Positions 62,461-64,000 of a stretch of 64,000 nt of DNA are shown piece after piece. Source of the DNA: Helopsaltes ochotensis (taxonomy: Eukaryota; Chordata; Aves; Passeriformes; Locustellidae); assembly GCA_013400155.1 (NCBI GenBank), contig VXBM01000343.1, positions 357,744-421,743 of the forward strand, in the 5' to 3' direction. Numbering within the stretch: the stretch's first letter is position 1; the number at the start of each line of letters is the position of its first letter. Under the pieces are notes generated by a model, which was given only the letters and a program-made list of their open reading frames with translations, ran no database searches and was not told where the DNA came from. The position numbers were made by a program, and so were the translations under genes.

Positions 62461-63943
62461 TGAATCCCTTTCTTTGCAGTCAAAGGTGAGGTGACAGCTG
62501 CTTCAGGTGCCAAAATCAACTGACCTATGGTTCCATGGAGCTCAGCTGCCATATGGAACACTAGCAGAGTTATCCCAATCCACATTATGCCATCAAGGGT
62601 ACCGCAGCTTCCACTAATGTAAGTAGCCTGCTTACAGAATCTCCTTTCAATAACTCTGTATCGAACTTTCTAGTTCAGAACTAATTCCATACCTTTTCTA
62701 CAAAACACTTTAACACCCATTGACACTCTACTAACTTCAGAAGGACCTGAGCAGATATTTTTTATGTCTCCCAAGCTGTGTTCAGCCCTCCTGCTTTGAT
62801 CACATGAAGTTCAGAGAATGTGGCTCAGGGTTGTTAGCAGTGTGAAACCTCCAAAGGCAGAGTATGGCAGAGCAATGATAGCAAGTCCAAGTGGTGTTTG
62901 TCTGGGGAAGTCTCAGTTGTGAGATACTGCAATGAGATCTGAGCCACCAGACTGTGTGTGTCCCTGGAGGGGTGGCTCAGCAGAGATAAATCTTTTCTAA
63001 GATTGTGAGTGTGATAGGTTTCACTCTTCCTAATATAGGCAGTACAGAGGAAGGATTTAAAATCATCAGCATTTCTGGTACACTCATTTGGTCATGCAAT
63101 ATGTTTAATTAAAGTTCATGTTTTAAAGTAGACTGCAGGTTTACTGAAATTTTAGAGAAAATTGATTTTTTCCCCCAGGTAGCAATTAAGAATTAGTGAC
63201 TGGAACCTACCTGTTACATGCTTTATGATGTTTTCCTGGTGTGTGTCTCTGAACTAATATTGCAGTGATTTCTTATTACAAATTGATTTGCTCTGTTGCC
63301 AAGTATCCTATGAAAGGTACATGAATCAGCTACAGCAGATCAAAAATATATTTTTAACTTTCCAGAGCAGGTGTAGAAGTTTAACAGAGTAATGTATTGT
63401 ACAGTAGATATGAGGGTTTTTTAAAAGCAAATACCCTAATATTTTATATCTATTCAGCTGGCAGTGCAAATTTTGTTCAAGTTACATCAAAAGTTACAGA
63501 GGGAAAAGTGACTCTCCATGGATGTTTTGCACTACGAAAATAATGATTATCTACACAGAATGTACAGCAAGTTATTAATCTGATTCATCTGATTAATCTG
63601 ATTCAAATTAATAGATCTGACTATTAACCATATTAACTATTAACTTCTCTGACTGGATGAAAGCCAGGCAAAAACTGTAACCTCGGAGAATTAAGATGAA
63701 GGCACTTGTTCATCTTCCACAAAAGAAGTCAAATTGTTCTGTACCATGAGATGTGCATTAGCCTCAGCATCACTCAGGTAATCATCACTGCGTGCACACA
63801 GGGGACTTACTCATTCCCTGTCTCAGCTATTATTTCTGAGCAAGCTGTTGATTTAACACTACATGAAGAAGGCAAGACTAATATTCAGTAACTGTGATGT
63901 AAATTAGCTGAATCTTTCTGAAAGTCTAATGATTGCAGAATCT

Positions 63944-63946
<3 letters not shown>
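62461..63946. other. unassigned non-coding stretch
   Basis: No gene or named repeat. Tandem duplication of an 18-base unit (attaatctgattca core) at 63,574-63,605, within an ATTA-rich stretch to about 63,645. Confidence 0.45.

Positions 63947-64000
<54 letters not shown>
63947..64000. repeat. poly(T) run reaching the window edge
   Basis: At least 54 uninterrupted T, continuing to the last base, so its true length and right flank are unknown. It is far longer than any other homopolymer here. Confidence 0.97.

Noticed and set aside
1..64000. CRISPR arrays, bacterial operons, riboswitches
   Set aside because: The sequence is vertebrate. The only tandem arrays are microsatellites and short duplications.
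1..64000. tRNA, rRNA or microRNA genes
   Set aside because: I saw no convincing tRNA A/B boxes, rRNA sequence or precursor-type hairpin. The hairpins found have the wrong loop size. A dedicated scan would be needed to exclude them.

Overview
The window looks like bird nuclear DNA. The main evidence is a set of CR1 LINE fragments with avian-type 3' ends (ATTCTRTG-like octamers), long terminal repeats (LTRs) that I recognise as avian endogenous-retrovirus types, and a very G+C-rich CpG island standing in otherwise A+T-rich sequence. I cannot name the species. All family assignments come from remembered repeat features, not from a database search.

No host protein-coding gene can be supported. 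The longest open frames are in the G+C-rich block that contains the N gap, in a G+C-richer LTR-like block, or inside CR1. The only recognisable coding matter is decayed CR1 reverse transcriptase (about 18.5-19.1 kb, 19.7-20.2 kb, 43.4 kb and 49.7 kb, plus the C-terminal end at 61.9-62.1 kb).

Layout: 0-3 kb is unassigned sequence with one old CR1 scrap. A CpG island lies at about 3.06-3.9 kb and is broken by a 442-base run of N; it is the one good promoter candidate. From 3.9 to 12.5 kb there is non-coding sequence with one CR1 3' end. From 12.5 to 20.7 kb there is a repeat cluster: a minus-strand LTR-like block, a minus-strand CR1 end, a clean solo LTR with a 5-bp target duplication (16,792-17,624), and the largest CR1 copy (about 18.16-20.67 kb). 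From 25.2 to 32.8 kb there are three LTRs: two members of one family in opposite orientation, and between them an unrelated LTR with its own 5-bp duplication. From 36 to 42.6 kb and from 43.5 to 60 kb the sequence is mostly unique, with ancient CR1 copies (42.6-43.5 and 48.9-49.8 kb), a possible MIR-like SINE (48.0 kb), younger CR1 ends and several stretches whose texture suggests conserved non-coding (enhancer-like) DNA. The window ends in at least 54 T.

The simplest reading is a gene-poor intergenic or long-intron region beside one CpG-island promoter, overlaid by several generations of retroelements. I found no convincing novel biological system. The items most worth checking are the gap inside the CpG island, the three LTR histories, and the candidate conserved blocks at 40, 41 and 52 kb.
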